A DNA stretch of 64,000 bases from NCBI GenBank assembly GCA_910588215.1, contig CAJUQJ010000008.1, positions 62,001 to 126,000 of the forward strand. The letters run 5' to 3'. Below, in pieces: positions 63,376 to 64,000 of this stretch (position 1 is the stretch's first letter; each line of letters begins with the position of its first letter). A model generated the notes under the pieces. It did no database searches, was not told where the DNA came from, and saw only the letters and a list, made by a program, of their open reading frames with translations. Source of the stretch: an uncultured Lachnospiraceae bacterium. GTDB lineage: Bacteria; Bacillota; Clostridia; Lachnospirales; Lachnospiraceae. The position numbers and the translations under genes are program-made.

Positions 63376-63478
63376 ATGAGTCTCATCAATTAAGATATAC
63401 CAGACGACAATGTCCTGTCATCAGTATGTTGGCATATCGCACCCGCTATATAAGAACAGGCGCCGATTACTCCCTCAT
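63376..63478 (-). ncRNA. yybP-ykoY-type Mn2+ riboswitch aptamer
   Basis: A 103-nt structured leader: closing stem ATGAG (5') with CTCAT (3'), the conserved GGGAGTA loop right after the 5' arm, the CCAACATACTGATGACAGG segment and the GATGAGAC stretch before the 3' arm. These match the yybP-ykoY Mn2+-sensing class in order and size. It lies between a strong promoter (63488-63516) and a terminator, upstream of a GDT1 Mn exporter gene, the kind of gene this class controls. Expected to allow read-through when Mn2+ is high. Confidence 0.8.
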
Positions 63479-63487
63479 TTAATGTAT

Positions 63488-63516
63488 ATTATATACAGCA
63501 TCTACAGTTTCGTCAA
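63488..63516 (-). promoter_or_regulatory. Sigma-A-type promoter for the Mn2+ riboswitch and exporter
   Basis: Minus-strand TTGACG (63511-63516) and TATAAT (63488-63493), 17 bp apart; the expected start of transcription falls just before the aptamer. Confidence 0.8.
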
Positions 63517-63557
63517 TTCTTATTCCTGATTTTTCCATAAATCACATAACATTATGC

Positions 63558-64000
63558 CTATTTTAAAAAGGTATCTATCCACGCCTTCTTTCCTTTCACA
63601 TGCAGCGTCACGGCACCGCTCTCCCTTGTCTGATAGATGGTGCATCCTTGCTCTTTCAGCCTGTCGAGCAATTCTTCATGAGGATGCCCGTATCTGTTGT
63701 TTCTGCCGCAGGAGAGGAAGACGATCCTCGGCGCCAGCTCCCGCAAGAAGTTCTCGCCTGTAGAATATCTGGATCCGTGATGGGCTGCTTTGAGTAGCGT
63801 GATATCCTTAAGCTGCAGATTCCTCAGCTCTTTGTCAGATAGGCAAATACCCTGCACCGGAGCATTTATTTGTTTGATCAACTCCTCCACCCGCCTCTCT
63901 CCCGTGCCTTCCAGATCGCCTGTGAAAAGTGCCGTGAAACTGCCATAAGCCAGATGCAGAACCGTGGAATAGGCATTGGCCTCGCTCATCTCCCATCCTT
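63558..64000 (-). CDS. comEC: ComEC/Rec2 DNA-uptake channel, C-terminal metallo-beta-lactamase part (5' end outside window)
   Basis: Only the last ~147 codons are visible; the frame is open at the window edge. The piece shows the metallo-beta-lactamase-like domain typical of ComEC: LFTGDLEGTGE, LKAAHHGSRYSTGENFL and a late FLSCGRNNRYGHPHEELLDRL. In Bacillus this gene lies near rpsT with holA between; here holA is replaced by the exporter and zinc-ribbon/TPM genes. An internal ATG at 63989 is not the true start. Confidence 0.88.
   Translation of the reverse strand, partial: GWEMSEANAYSTVLHLAYGSFTALFTGDLEGTGERRVEELIKQINAPVQGICLSDKELRNLQLKDITLLKAAHHGSRYSTGENFLRELAPRIVFLSCGRNNRYGHPHEELLDRLKEQGCTIYQTRESGAVTLHVKGKKAWIDTFLK

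Noticed and set aside
1..64000. CRISPR arrays, tRNA or rRNA genes, prophage genes
   Set aside because: I looked for regular direct repeats, cloverleaf tRNA patterns with CCA-type ends and phage structural genes and saw none; the repeats found are single hairpins or coding repeats.

Overview
The window is a 64 kb chromosomal segment of a motile, endospore-forming Clostridia, most likely a member of the Lachnospiraceae. The evidence is a complete fla/che cluster of Gram-positive type (FliY, CheC, CheD, FlhF, FlhG, SigD-type sigma), a CodY gene, sporulation genes (sigK, spoIIP, gpr), an oxygen-independent HemW and a decayed XRE regulator of a kind common in that family. Genus cannot be decided from the sequence alone. 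Every protein gene except rpsT lies on the minus strand, so functional order runs from high to low coordinates.

Layout, right to left. 63.2-64 kb: the 3' part of comEC, then a promoter, a yybP-ykoY type Mn2+ riboswitch and terminator in front of a GDT1/UPF0016 Mn exporter gene. 60.5-62.4 kb: a zinc-ribbon membrane protein and a TPM-domain membrane protein. 54-60.3 kb: the conserved rpsT / gpr-spoIIP-lepA-hemW block, followed by an IS630-MITE-like palindrome. 47.8-53.9 kb: sigK (intact), yifB (comM), dprA and topA. 46.7-47.6 kb: codY.

11.3-46.5 kb is a roughly 35 kb flagellar and chemotaxis cluster. Its first unit runs flgB-flgC-fliE-F-G-H-I-J-ylxF-fliK-flgD-(TIGR02530)-small ORF-flgE and ends in strong hairpins. 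A second unit starts at its own sigma-A-like promoter: flbD-motA-motB-fliL-M-Y-cheY-fliO-P-Q-R-flhB-A-F-G-ycgR-cheB-A-W-C-D-orf128-fliA(sigD)-orf103-DUF6115-YceG-like. Together these encode the basal body, export apparatus, motor, switch, hook assembly, a CheY-centred signalling core with two CheY-P phosphatases, and the sigma factor for late genes. Flagellin, filament caps, hook-associated proteins, cheR and receptors are not in the window.

9.4-11.2 kb: rpsB-tsf. About 9 kb: an XRE pseudogene. 1-8.7 kb: an envelope and translation group (polysaccharide deacetylase, bactofilin, pyrH, frr, uppS, cdsA, dxr, rseP) and, after a structured repeat element, a 3'-truncated PP2C phosphatase.

Most of the window is well-known core machinery and I did not find a convincing new multi-gene system. 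The best candidates for something undescribed are small: a tightly embedded 26-codon ORF before flgE, a cloverleaf-like dispersed element (872-1042, partial copy near 59.86 kb), a 166-bp hairpin element using the CTAG of the hemW stop codon as its end, and family-restricted proteins at the end of the chemotaxis operon.
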